From the NCBI GenBank assembly GCA_963422465.1, contig OY730173.1, positions 1,426,001 through 1,490,000 on the forward strand: 64,000 nucleotides of DNA, written 5' to 3'. A program made the position numbers and the translations under genes. The notes beneath the pieces were generated by a model. That model was not told the DNA's origin, searched no databases, and saw nothing but the letters and a program-made list of their open reading frames with translations. This stretch comes from Lichina pygmaea (taxonomy: Eukaryota > Ascomycota > Lichinomycetes > Lichinales > Lichinaceae). How positions within the stretch are numbered: the first letter of the stretch is position 1; the number at the start of each line of letters is the position of its first letter. Below, in pieces: positions 46,122 through 56,723 of the stretch.

Positions 46122-47553
46122 TTATCGAGCGTGCACCGGCGGCGCCGGCGCCGGCATGTTGTGGCCTCCGTCCGGGCGAGGGTGAGACTCGATCTGAACC
46201 GACCTGGACACGATGACGCCGTTTCCGGGGTGGTTCGGCAGAGAGGTGTCGCTGTCTCTGGCGTCGGTCGCTGGCCCCGTTGTCCGGATGTCGGTCTGGG
46301 GCTTGCGCTGGTGGTGCTCGAGATCGTCCAGCTCCTTGTAGTCCTGACCGAGGAGATAGTCGTCGCCGGCCGTCGGCCGTGGCGTCCGCCTCGAGGCGAA
46401 GCTGCTACCGATCTTGCGGCTGTCGCTGCCCGAACCCGTCGTTGGCGACCTCTGCTTCGAGTGGTACAGGTGCCGGAAGAGAGCCGGTAGCACCGGCAGG
46501 CACCCGACAATGATACCAGCGGCTTGCTCGCTCAATCTGCGGGGGGGGGGAAGGAGGCGCGACGGTCAGCGGCTACGATGACCGGTGGTGCCCAGCAGGG
46601 GCCTGAACGAGGGTACCCGTCGGGTCCACACTTACGCCAGGAGGGCCGCTTTCGGGATCTGCCTTGTGCGATTGGTGTTTTTCCAGAACCGCACCTGCCA
46701 AACAAGTCGGGCCAGACTCACGATGACGGCACTGTGCGTTGTTGTTCACGTCAGCGGCATGCCTTTTCCCAGGCGCGCGCGCGTCTGCGCAGAAGGCGGG
46801 GGTGGGCGGGGTCTCGAGGAGAAAAGAGCGTCCTTACAGAGACCCGACGGCGAAGATGACCGAGAGTCCGAGCTTTCTCTTCTTGGTCATGTGCAGGTTC
46901 CAGACAGCTACGATGGGGATGGCGAGCATGGCCAAGTCGGTGACGACGTTGATGCACGACGCAGAAGTCGCCATGGCGAAGGTGTTGATGCAGGCCCGGG
47001 TCGGGTCCCGGGTCTTGCCGACGCATTGGAGGAGCACGATCATGACCAGGGCGACGCAGAACAGCAGGTTGAACCAGATGACGAACCAGATGGCGTAGAA
47101 CATCCTGTCCTTGCGCACCGGCGGCGCTCGGAAGATGCGGAGGAACATGAGCAGGATCGAGAACTTGGTGAAGGTGATGGCGATCCGGGCCACGACCTCG
47201 GAGTGGGTCGTGAGCTTCCGGAACCGTGCGGCGTCGGCGACGCTGACGTTCCACATGTCCGTGCCGGCGCCGAACTTGATCGTCCACATGACGATGCCGG
47301 CGAAGCCGAAGAGGCCGATCCAGGCCACCACCATGGTGTAGTCGTCCCACCACACGCGCCGGTTGACGAAGCATCTCGTGTACATGCGCAGCAGCAAGGT
47401 GACCGACGTCAGCGCGAGCAGGATGGCGCAGATGGCGATGATGCTGCGGCCATCCCCCGGCGGGTCCACAAAGTTCGGCGTCAGGTCCGGTGGCGGCTCC
47501 AGCGCCGGCCTCTGGTCCGGCGGGAGGGTCGGACTTGGGCTGGGGGTCGCCAT
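46122..47553 (-). CDS. Fungal rhodopsin-domain (SAT4/PTH11-like) integral membrane protein
   Basis: Three minus-strand exons (47553-46838, 46731-46636, 46536-46122), 408 residues. Seven hydrophobic segments are visible: IIAICAILLALTSVTLLLRM, YTMVVAWIGLFGFAGIVMW, IAITFTKFSILLMFLRIF, FYAIWFVIWFNLLFCVALVM, TSASCINVVTDLAMLAIPIV, LGLSVIFAVGSLAVIVSLAR and AAGIIVGCLPVLPALFRHL. The TRCFVNRRVWWDDY motif, a Cys pair (LLQC, RACIN) and the KKRKLGLSVIF loop are typical of the fungal rhodopsin domain family. The C-terminal tail is disordered (Ser/Pro/Asp). Intron 2 has a C homopolymer right before its acceptor (CCCCGCAG). Ligand and signalling role are unknown. Confidence 0.9.
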
Positions 47554-48083
47554 TGTGCGATCACCGTCGCATCCGCGTGACGGCGACCGATCGGAGACGA
47601 GGTCGTGCTGATGATACTCGCTCCCGAAACGGGTTCGAACAGGTCGAGGGAGGGCCAGTAGGTATAGTGGTCGCCCGGGCGCTGGTGTCCAAGGGGCAAG
47701 GATCTCCCGTATTTAACATTCTGTGCGTCCTGGGTGGCACGGGGAGGCGATCGCAACGGCAAGGGAAAAGACAAGGACAGGCTATCGCGATGGTCTGGGG
47801 GTGTCCCGGGACGAACCGTGACGGGCCAGGGCGGAACCTTGCACTCGCGATCGCCCTACTGTACCGGTAGCGGTAGTCCCGTGGGTTATTTAGTAAAACT
47901 TGCGATTTGATGCCGCAACAGGTTCGCGCGCCATTCGGGGCAAGCGTGGCCGAGTGGGAAAAAAAAGGACGCCTCGTCCGTCATGAGAGGACGCCGTCCG
48001 GTGCTCGACCCAGAGATGGTCCCATCCCCGCGCCAGTGGATGTCGAGGAAGGAGAGAGGGAGTCTTTTGGGGTGCAGCGGCCC

Positions 48084-48130
<47 letters not shown>

Positions 48131-49500
48131 ATCTGCATCTTTGTAACGGACATGGCTCGCCTCGACTTGGCGCTGGTCCCCGGTGCGTAACTTGGCTCGA
48201 CGCGATCTCGCTTTTTCTGTCCTCGGTTGGTCGGCCTTCCCAGTCCTTCGCACCGAGCCGCAGATGAGCCACACACCAACCCCGTACGGAACGTTACTCG
48301 CACAGCACAGGCCCCACGTGGCGCCACTCCTTGGGTGACGAACAGAGTACTGTACCCGTAGAGAACACTGCGCGGGCACGAAGCGACACCCCATCGGTGT
48401 CTCTCCGCATACTCGTACATATATTCGCCCATCGTCGCCGTTGTAATGTTCCGATGCGCAGGTACGGACTGCTGTGGGCTCCCCCCCGTCACTCCGTGGA
48501 CACTGCAGAACGCGTCGTGCGTGGCTCGGGCACCGTAACGGAGTACTCACTGCACCATCGCAGCCAACGTTTGCCTCCCCCCCCCCCCCCCCCCCCCCCC
48601 CTGTCTCCCCTTTCTCCCATCCTGCCTGGATATCAAACGCAGATGGAAGCGTTGGAGGTGGCTGGCCATCGTCCCCCGTTCAACGGTTCCAGCTCAGCAG
48701 CTACGTACCGTACTCCCCGATGGGACCTCTCCGTGTCGCTTGATTCGGACCGTCCCGCGCATCGACCTCGATAAGACCAGGCAACAGCTCACGACCCTTT
48801 CGACGGTCCCAATTCCCAATTCGAAAGATGGTCGCATGGTCAATATCTTCATCTCCCTCTCGTGCTTCCTTCTCTGTCTCACGTTACGTACTGCTCGCTC
48901 GCCTCCTGGTTGGATCCTCCAGCTGGCGCAACAAAACCCTTGTAACCCCGTACGCTTGTCGAGCCGCACCGGCTTCCTTTGGCCTTTGGATCGTCTGGCG
49001 GTGTACCGTGCCCGGGTCTCGGGGGCTGATATCGCATCCCCGCCCTTCCCTTTGACCGCGACCTGCAACGGACGACTTTCCGCAAGCTTAACAGCTTGAT
49101 CTTGTCCGATCTTGGTTAGACGTACGGAATCAATCGAAAGGAGCCGAAAGTCAACCACGTGAGCCCTGCGTGCCCAGCTGAGCTAGCAGATACGGTAACC
49201 TACCCGTACACTATAACTCCGAAAGCGGGAAAAAAGAGGAACTAGCCTCGATCGCGATCAAGGCTGCCGCCCCTGCGACGTAAAAAAAAAACCTAGACGA
49301 ACGCCAAGGTTCCAGGGGCTGGTCGCACTCATAATGATCGATTCCTGTTGACCGGGGGTGGGAGAGACCGGTCCTCGCTCGCTGCTAGAGCCGAGGTCAC
49401 GTGAGAGAAGAAGAGAATTTTCCTGTACGAGTATACAGTATTGGACTGCTAGTGAAAGCCGATGTGCGTGTCGGCGGAGAATGAATAGATTGGTCTTGCT
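47554..49500. other. Intergenic, accessory zone, no gene recognised
   Basis: About 2 kb starting with the promoter of the rhodopsin-domain gene. It holds a CTG trinucleotide array (48085-48130) and a C homopolymer of about 25 (48577-48602). Frames across the CTG array give poly-Gln or poly-Leu translations with no family resemblance. Confidence 0.5.
48085..48130. repeat. (CTG)n microsatellite
   Basis: About 15 uninterrupted CTG units, followed by a short imperfect continuation. Not within a supported gene. Confidence 0.92.
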
Positions 49501-49506
49501 AATTAA

Positions 49507-49660
49507 AATCTAGGAGCGACGACAAAGGAGAAGGAGAAAAACTCTGCACACCGTCACGTGCAGGCAAGACAACAATTTAGCCGTCGCTCAGGGGGAGGGC
49601 TGATCTCAACACCCCTGCAAATCCCCGGCCAACTCTTCCAGAGAGTCCTCGGTCAACAGC
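49507..49660 (+). repeat. Dispersed repeat C, copy 2
   Basis: Matches the complement of 16966-17107 over about 145 bp with few differences (small indels around ACGTGCAGGCAAGAC and GAGAAGGAGAAA). It sits just left of the LTR-like repeat that bounds the retroelement fossil. Confidence 0.8.
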
Positions 49661-49749
49661 TAGACAGCAACACGGAGAGAATCAAGAGAGTCTCACGCAC
49701 TGGGAGCCTCTTCCGTACGACATCGACGCCGCACGCTGACCAGTTGCCT

Positions 49750-51440
49750 GGCCGCTCAACAATTCCAGAGAGGCACAGCAGAAGAAGAATGTGTTGTTGT
49801 TGTTGTTATTGGGAGGAAGAGAACTAGCTAGAGTTCGGCGACTGCCCTAAACGCATGGGAAGGGCAACATTGATGTGACGGTGTTTAGGGCTCTGGGCTT
49901 TAGGGCTTCACGACCGGCGCTCCACGCCCACAACGTGTGTCGGTCAGTCGGTCGACCATCCCGTAGCTCAACTCCTAGTCGCAGCTTCGTCCGCAACTCG
50001 TAGTCCCTTGGCTTCCGTAGCTTCGCGAGGTAATCCGGTCATCGCAGCATGCCAAAAGCTTGCTCTCTCTCTGCAACTCGCAAGATCTGGCTATCGCCGC
50101 ATGCAAGAATTCTGCTCTCGGCTAGCAAAAGAAATATCGCACCCAAGAAAGGTTGCGCTCTCCATCTGGCGATCGCAGCCCGCAAAGGAGGTTGCGTTCT
50201 CCACCACTCGCAAAAGGAAAAGTAACGCGATCTCAGTGCGCAAGAAGGTTGCCCTCTCCAAAAGCAAAATTGATGATCACGGCACGCAGAGACATTGCAC
50301 TCTCCATGACGTGTGAGACCGCAATCCAGGTCAGAAGACGTGGTGCCTTCCCAAGGGCTCCAGACCTGAGAAGTCATATGTGTCTTGCCTCTTGTTCTTC
50401 TTGTTCTTCGCCAGCTCAGGACGTGCCTTCCAGCAATTCTCGGTCGTACGTCCTTGCTTCTCGGAGAACTTGCATCGTACAGCTGTCTTCTTGGGACTGA
50501 TGGTAACTAGTGCAGTTCCAGAAGAAATATCTGTATGTATGATTCTCCTCTTGGTGTCCAGCGTTGTGCGATCACCATATCCACAGCTGCCTTTTTCTCT
50601 CGGTGGTTCTGAAAGGTGGAGCTGACAGCAGGGTTTTACAGAGGTCCTTAGTTGAACAGGAGTGCTGATCTGATCTGCCAGTTTTCAAACATAGCGTGCG
50701 TCACCTGCAGCCTGTTTCCTTCTGTTTCGGCAGCTTTGTTGCATTCTCCCGTTGTACAAAACTGGCTCAAGCTCAGAATAGCCATCTTGTGATTTGTGAT
50801 GTGGAGTGCCAAAGACCCTTTCCGCCTATAGACAGAGGCTAGCTTGTTCCGCATACCGGCCACAGTAGTGAGGTTGCTGATGTGAAAATTTGTTCATCTG
50901 TAGATGCGAGGGTGAGTGTAGCATAGTCTTTCTTATTGAGATCTTCTCACCCCTTCTGGTGACCAGTGAGACAGCCATCGGTAACTTACCATAGCCCTTC
51001 TCGGATAAGGACCCATCTTGATGTACACCGCCCACAAATCATGGTTCTTGGAGTCTTCGAGTTTGTTCATCTGGTCCAAATCATCTTCAGATTTCATTGT
51101 GTCATTTGTGGCGCTGTACTGAATACTTGACCTGCCCGTACTATACGAACTCTCGAGAAGAAGATGTAACTGCTACGTTCTTGACAACTAGCCAACAGAA
51201 CAATCAAGAAACTAGCTCCCTACCGAGGGTCAAGACTAGTAGTGCTGGCCGAGTTCATGACCTGATTGATTCCGGAGGTACAGCAGAAGAAGGATATGTT
51301 GTTGTTGTTGACAGGAAGACAACTGGCTGGGGTTCAGCGACAGCCCTGAATATATGGGGGAAGAGCACCATGTGATGATGTTCAGGGCTTGGGCTTTAGA
51401 GCTCCACGCCCGGGGCTCCACGCCCACAGCATCCAATTCC
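49750..51440 (-). mobile_element. LTR retroelement fossil (Copia-like, gag remnant)
   Basis: Two related direct repeats of about 170-190 bp (about 49755-49945 and 51270-51435) share blocks such as GCAGAAGAAG, TGTTGTTGTTGTT, GGGCTTTAG and CTCCACGCCCAC, and flank about 1.3 kb. Between them the minus strand (about 51060-50340) translates to gag-like protein with a zinc-knuckle-like relict (TTENCWKARPELAK) and ALHITNHKMAILSL, as in Ty1/Copia elements. No polymerase region was seen, so it looks like a gag-only or deleted copy. It is broken in many places and old, given the clear divergence of its two end repeats. Whether those repeats are true LTRs is an inference. Confidence 0.5.
50041..50310. 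repeat. Degenerate tandem repeat, about six units
   Basis: Units start near 50041, 50093, 50136, 50172, 50230 and 50276, each beginning ATCGCAG- or ATCxCxG-like, followed by a GCAAGAAxGTTGCxCTCTCC-like core and often CTCGCAAAAG. Spacing is irregular (36-58 nt). It lies inside the retroelement fossil region and has no convincing coding role. Confidence 0.6.
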
Positions 51441-52009
51441 TAACACGTAATACTCCGTACTGCGTACTCTTAAGAGAGAGCTCGAGGATCCCCCAAGTGT
51501 CCAAGTGGATCCTGCCCGGGGAGGGCACCGCGGGCACCTTCCTTGATGTACGCGGCAAAATCTGTTCGTTTTGGGGGAATGGCAGAATACCATACCGTTG
51601 TATGAGAAGGGAACACCCATACTCCGTACAGCACGGTATGGGACACATGGTGTTTGTTGAGCAAGCTCAAAAGCAATGGAAGAATGCAGCTCACAAGCAG
51701 GAATGACACGAGTCCGCAGTGTGTACATACGTACATTTGTATCCCCGCCATCAATCATCCAGTGAAGCTGCTTTCATGTTTTCAGGATTGGGTGATTCCG
51801 CTTCAGCCGTCAGCCTTTCCATCTTACTTATGAACAGTTACGTGGCGGAGGCCGAAAGGGGATCGTACGGCGAAAATTAAAAGCTCGCCGGTGTCCCGGA
51901 GTGCGTTCCACTCTACTCCTCTCCACCGCCCACAATACCTGGCTTATCCGGCTTTGACGTCCCAGCCACCACCGCCGTGGCGGATTTTCCAACGCTCTAT
52001 CTGATCAAT
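51441..52009. other. Intergenic, no gene recognised
   Basis: Between the retroelement fossil and the MRPL9-like pseudogene. There are GTAC motifs near 51725-51735. Nothing else recognised; the part just before 52010 may hold decayed 5' sequence of that pseudogene. Confidence 0.4.
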
Positions 52010-52800
52010 CCAGGAACCGGCGCTGATGAAGACGTGCTTTGACAACGATCCCTCACTTCCGATAGTCTTGTCCAGCCCTGCGGGAGCACTGGAGCGCAAA
52101 AGCCAACACATACGGTACCTCTACGCACGTGCCTGCTGGCCGTCAAGAAGGGCATGACGGCAGTGTACCGCCCTGAGACCGGCAGACGCACACCATGTAC
52201 GATCGTGCAGCTCGACCGAGTTCAGGTGGTCAGGCACAACACACGCGAATGCCATGGCTACTTCGCCGTCCAGGTCGGTCATGGCTGGAGACATCCCAGC
52301 AACATCACAAGACCCATGCTCGGATACTACACCGGGAAGGCGATCAGCCCAAAACACCATCTTGTTGAGTTTCAAGTCAAGAGTGAAGACAGCCTCGTAG
52401 ATGCTGGACAGGAGCTCAGTGCCAGCTGGTTCTTGGAGGGACAGTTTGTGGATGTCAAGGCAGACTGCAAGGGAAAGAGTTTTGCGGAGATATGGCTGTT
52501 TCCATCCTATCTTCAAACTTCTTGTTGTGGCTCTAAACTCTGAAGACTTGGCTCTGCCTTGTCTCGCTCCTTTGAATGCTTCCGGATGTTGATGGTGTCC
52601 ACTGCTCCAGGGCATGAAACAACATGGCTGGTCCGACCAACCGGCATCCCACAGTAACTCAAAGAACCACTGGCGGCTCACAAGTGTACCCAGGCAAGAC
52701 CATGCTGGGACGGATGGGTGGACAGCAGGTCACAACACAGAACGTGAAGGTTGTCAAAGTGGACAATAACAAGGGCATCATCATGTTGCATAGTATGTAT
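52010..52800 (+). pseudogene. MRPL9: Decayed copy of mitochondrial ribosomal protein uL3m gene
   Basis: Plus-strand translation shows the uL3m core: LLAVKKGMTAVYRPETG, RTPCTIVQLDRVQVV, YFAVQVGHGWRHPSNITRP, ISPKHHLVEFQVKSEDSLV, GQFVDVKADCKGKSFA. Later, in other frames, come GMKQHGWSDQPASHSNS and VYPGKTMLGRMGGQQVTTQN with VKVVKVDNNKGIIMLH. uL3m is a structural protein of the mitoribosomal large subunit. The pieces do not connect: the frame shifts near 52110 and near 52670, and at 52470-52610 the sequence that should be an intron lacks a GT donor (GCGGAGATATGG) although its CTCCAG acceptor remains. Since the function is essential, an intact copy should exist elsewhere. Family identity is strong; pseudogene status is an inference from these breaks. 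Confidence 0.82.
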
Positions 52801-53199
52801 TCATTCCAATCTCAAACCCTCATCGGATGATCTTTCTTGTGGACTTGTCTCAAGGCTTGTTCAACCCATCACCTTGTCCCCACCCAGATTGATTGCTTGA
52901 GTGTATTATCTAGCATGGCAAATTTAGTTGACATGATATTGGCGGGCCTTTCCTGGCATGATACATAACTAAAAAAAGGCTGCATCAGTGGTCCCAATAG
53001 CTGTCTTGTCAAGCTCCAAGATGCTGTCAAGAAACCCTGGCCAGATCTACCCTCAAACAAGACTTCCCCGATCACCTCCCCATCACCAGCACTATCTCTT
53101 TTGTCCTCTTCTTTTGCAGCATCCACTTCTTCTGCAAAAGCAGTATAGCAAGAATTTTTACAGAATAACAAAATACATTCTATCATCTCTATATACGTA

Positions 53200-54440
53200 C
53201 TAGCCAAACTACGTTGGGGACCGCACATCCGCCGGACACACAACAGAGCCACGCAGCAGTGCCGTGCCCTCACCGCACTCACCAGATCCACCTGGGGTGC
53301 CAGCTTTGCCCGGGCCCGGCTGGTGTACAGCGCAGTCATACGCACATGCCTCACGTACGGGGCCCCTGTCTGGGCCCCGCCAGGAGGCAGCCTGCGGGCC
53401 GTCAAACACCAATGGATCGGGGAGCCCCTGGAGCGGGTACAGCAGCGATGCCTCCGTGCAGTCACCCATATTGCCCATCTACAGCTGCAAACCCACACCC
53501 GACTGGAGGCCTCTAGCGTCTGCCGGGAGATCAGCAGTGCTTGCCACCACATACATAGCCAACTGGCTCCACGGCACGGCCCCTGTCAGCCTGCTGGCTC
53601 CACGCCGGGCAGAGCAAAGCACCTGTGGGCCAAGGACATCCTTTGGAGCCATCAGAAAAAGATGGAAGACACCTCTGCCGGACTTGGGCCCCCCCCCCGG
53701 GCGGACAACCCTTCGCCAGGTATCGGCCCTCCACCGGGAGACCGGTGCCCACAGTCACTATGGCAGGCGTACCAGCTGGCTGAACAGTGGTGTTGGGACT
53801 GCTGGAAGGAGCTAGACAGTGGCCCACCGATCCCCCGTCGCTCAACTGACCCAGACCCCGGGGGAAGTTGGAAGCCAGAGGCAATTCCATACAAGAAGAC
53901 AGCCCTCCGCCTCCACTCCAGCCTCCCGAAGGCACACAGCAGCCTTTTGACTCAAATCCGAACAGGGAAGATTGGCCTTGCAGGCTTCTTGCACAAATGC
54001 AGAGTCCCCACCTTTGAGTTGCTGGCGTGTGCCTGCGGATGGCAGTGGGAGACAGCAAAGCACATCATAGTGGACTGCCCTCACTTCTCCAGGGAACATG
54101 TGCAGCTGCGCCAGGCAGCTGCCTCCACTGAATTCCAGCGGCTAACCTCTGACCCCCGGGCAGCCGCTGCCCTCACGATGTGGTTCATCCAGCTCAACCT
54201 TCTCCCCCAGTTCTCCTGGGCCCAGGAGCAGCTCCCCTCTGCCTGACTGCTCCACAGTCCCTCTCCTTGTTTTACGGTATTCCGGTAGGTAGGTGCCCGA
54301 CCAGGGACCACGGGGGAGGTTTTTCATCCCAAGGTCAGGTGACTGGATCACATGACTTCAGGGTTTTCCTTCCCAGTTCTATATAGATTCCCAGCATAAT
54401 CTAGCCTAGCTAGCTTTAGATTAGAGTAGGAATACATACT
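53200..54440 (+). mobile_element. LINE (Tad-like), 5'-truncated copy
   Basis: Only the 3' part is present. A frame at 53323-54246 encodes the C-terminal region: VIRTCLTYGAPVWAPPGG, LERVQQRCLRAVTHI, AYQLAEQWCWDCWKELDSGP, LLTQIRTGKIGLAGFL, CACGWQWETAKHIIVDCPHF (zinc knuckle) and PQFSWAQEQL. It aligns with the C-terminus of the LINE at 22960-25154 by eye throughout, and its 3' UTR also shares blocks (GGTTTTT..., TTTTCCT, TAGCCTAG, GGAAT). Abrupt loss of everything 5' of RT is typical of truncated insertion. The 3' limit is approximate; a TCAA tail is not clear here. Confidence 0.85.
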
Positions 54441-56027
54441 AGTCTTACATTCTACCTTCTCAGCTGTTCCAAAAAGTATTCTCTGTGTACTTGTAGTGAC
54501 ATGATCAAGATTGATGTCTGCTATCATGGGATTGGAGTCTCCCATTTTCTTGCTTGTGATGTGCTTGACTTATCATGTCAAGTGGCTTTATTGATGTTCA
54601 CTAATCATCAAGGCATCATCTAGATTTAGACAAACAGGCGCCGGACAGACAGGGACGGATGGATGGCGACCATCAGCATGTGGTTGCTCCGAGAGCAACG
54701 TTTGACTTATCGGCGCCGTAGCCGACTGCTTATACGTTCGTACTACGTGGCTAGTGCAGTGCGGTCCAACCGGAACCAGCAGCCAGCGCAGTGCCGGCCG
54801 CATGGTATCGTCATCCATGTCATCGACGTTGTGAGACATGTACGGAAGCCCCACGGAACAACCGAGCGTCGGAAAAGATCTTCCAGCCGTACAGTCCTCT
54901 GAGCTCGATCGGTTTCATTTACGATTCGTGCGATACGCACTGTGGGACACAAGCGATGGCCCTGTACGTTACCTACCTCCGTACAGATGAATCTGTGCTG
55001 AGTTCCGCCGAAAGCCTGCGCCCTCGATACGACCTCTGCGTGCTCCGCGCATTGACGGAGGGACGGCGGAGCCTTCATCGCAGTGCAGCATGGGACTGCA
55101 AAGTGCGTAGTAAGTGGTACGCACGTTTCGGCAGCCTGCCTTCCTATACGGCGTGCAGTGTGCTGCCCGCGCGGAACTCTTTGCGCCGCCGGCAGGTGGG
55201 GAAGGGTGGCTGGAGCTGACCCTGCCGCCCATGGGCTGCCTTGCAGGGCGACGAAAGGCTGGCCACCTCCAACGCTTGGCGGTGGCAAAGGGAGAGCAAG
55301 TTTATCTGATCCCATCCGGGAGAACGCCATCGACCCCGCCCCAGCCGCGGTGTGCGGTGAGGGCGCAGATGGAAGGGAGGGGGGAGTGCCTTGCGACACT
55401 TCCCTAGGCATACCCCGCCTCGGTCCGTCCGCGATTCCAGATCGCTCCGGCTCGTACAGGATGCGCCGTACGGGACCAAGCACGATCGCGACGCAAACGA
55501 AAAGCCAGCTACTACATACAGTACGCACGTATGTACGGGATACTGTGCTCGAACTTTCCCACGGGACGGCATCGCATCCGTAAACAAGCAAGTCTCCGAA
55601 GCAACAACAGCAACAGCGTACGCATACTAAGGTGTTCGTGCGTGCGAGCTAGAGGGCGGTGAGGGATAGCCCCCACCTCGATCTAACCACGGCGCGGGTT
55701 GGACAAGCCCATGGAAGACACGTCGCTTGCTCGCCATCACCAAGGAAAGAGTGGGGAGGGGCAGCGGGGGAGAAACAGCTCTCGACGAAGCGAGCGCGTC
55801 GCAAGCTTCTGGAAATTCGGACGGAAGAAGTAAACACGGACGACCCGTCGACCTCCGTCGACAGCAGCCATGGCCAATTACGCCTTCCTCCTGAGCTTCA
55901 GCTCCGAGACGAGACCGTCCTCAGTGTATAAATTGGACGGCCGGACCACGGTCAAGTCTCGAATGACAACCCACACCCATAGCGCCCTTACAGCAAAGAC
56001 ATCGTGCGTCCAAGTCTCACGATCGTC
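54441..56027. other. Intergenic, no gene recognised
   Basis: About 1.6 kb between the truncated LINE and the small secreted protein gene. Long frames exist on both strands at 54740-55590, but their translations are low-complexity mixtures without family resemblance. The last few hundred bases should be the promoter of the next gene. Confidence 0.45.
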
Positions 56028-56723
56028 ATGTTCTCCGTCCTTCTCGTTCTGCTCCTGCAGTGCTGCGCCACCGTCCTCGCAGGGCCGGCGTCGGACAAGT
56101 ACTCCAAGAGGCCGGCCGAGGGCAAGTATCTCTGGGTGACAACCCTTTTCGGCCGAAATGGACAGTCGGTCATCGAATGCTGGCAGCTCCCGAACCCTTT
56201 CATCCTCGGCACGGACCCGGGCATCGAGGGCAACCTCTTGACCACGCTCGGTCCGGTTGAGAGGGCGAACCTCGCCATCATCAGGCCGGGCTTCGACGGT
56301 GGCCTCCACGTGGCACCGAAGGTTCAGTAAGTCACGCCCCCCCCCCCCCCCCCCCGATCGCCCCCGTCGTCGTGTACTGACTGCATCCGTGCGTCCAGGT
56401 TTGTCATCTTCCCGACCGGTCTCTCGCGTGCCACCGTTCCGAGCAGGAAGGGCCTGGCCTGGGTGGCCGGAGGCAGGAACGGACTGGTCCTCGCGGCCGA
56501 CACGGCCGAGGTGAGCAAAGACGGCCACACGACCATATACCCGAGCAACGAGGAGACGGTGGGATACGCCCTCCCCGTTCCAGGGAACAAGCCGCCGACC
56601 CCGCGTCGCGTCAAGAAGGGAGCTTGCCCGTGGCATAGGAAGGAGCCAAAATATATCCCCGCTCCGAAGAAAGGACCGAGCTCGCCCCTGTATAAGGAAT
56701 CGAAAAGCTACGTCTCAATATGA
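56028..56723 (+). CDS. Small secreted protein, cupin-like fungal family
   Basis: Two exons (56028-56326, 56399-56723), 207 residues. A signal peptide (MFSVLLVLLLQCCATVLAG) is followed by SDKYSKRP and YLWVTTLFGRNGQSVIECWQ, LPNPFILGTDPGIEGN, IIRPGFDGGLHVAPKVQFVI, ATVPSRKGLAWVAGGRNGLV, LAADTAEVSKDGHTTIYPS and NEETVGYALPVP. This is the layout of a fungal small secreted protein family with a beta-rich, cupin-like core (GFDGGLHxAP and GxHxTxYPSxE blocks). The C-terminal extension of about 40 residues after PVP is Lys/Pro-rich (RRVKKGACPWHRKEP) and not part of the core. The intron holds a C homopolymer of about 19. Function unknown; extracellular location is inferred from the signal peptide. Confidence 0.78.

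Noticed and set aside
47890-48550. Several open frames with poly-Gln, poly-Leu or poly-Ala runs
   Set aside because: All owe their runs to the CTG array at 48085-48130. No flanking conserved sequence, and all three frames are open in this stretch.
49135-49200. tRNA-like stretch on the minus strand (GCTAGCTCAGCTGGGCACGC)
   Set aside because: A D-arm-like motif is present, but no convincing T-arm or paired acceptor stem follows. At most a degenerate fragment.
50041-50310. CRISPR-like array
   Set aside because: The spacing of repeated blocks is irregular, repeats are degenerate and no cas genes or prokaryotic features exist; the organism is a fungus.
54743-55591. Long minus-strand open frame of 282 codons
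   Set aside because: The translation is a low-complexity mixture with no domain, no family resemblance and no supporting splice context. The plus strand has equally long unrelated frames over the same GC-rich DNA.
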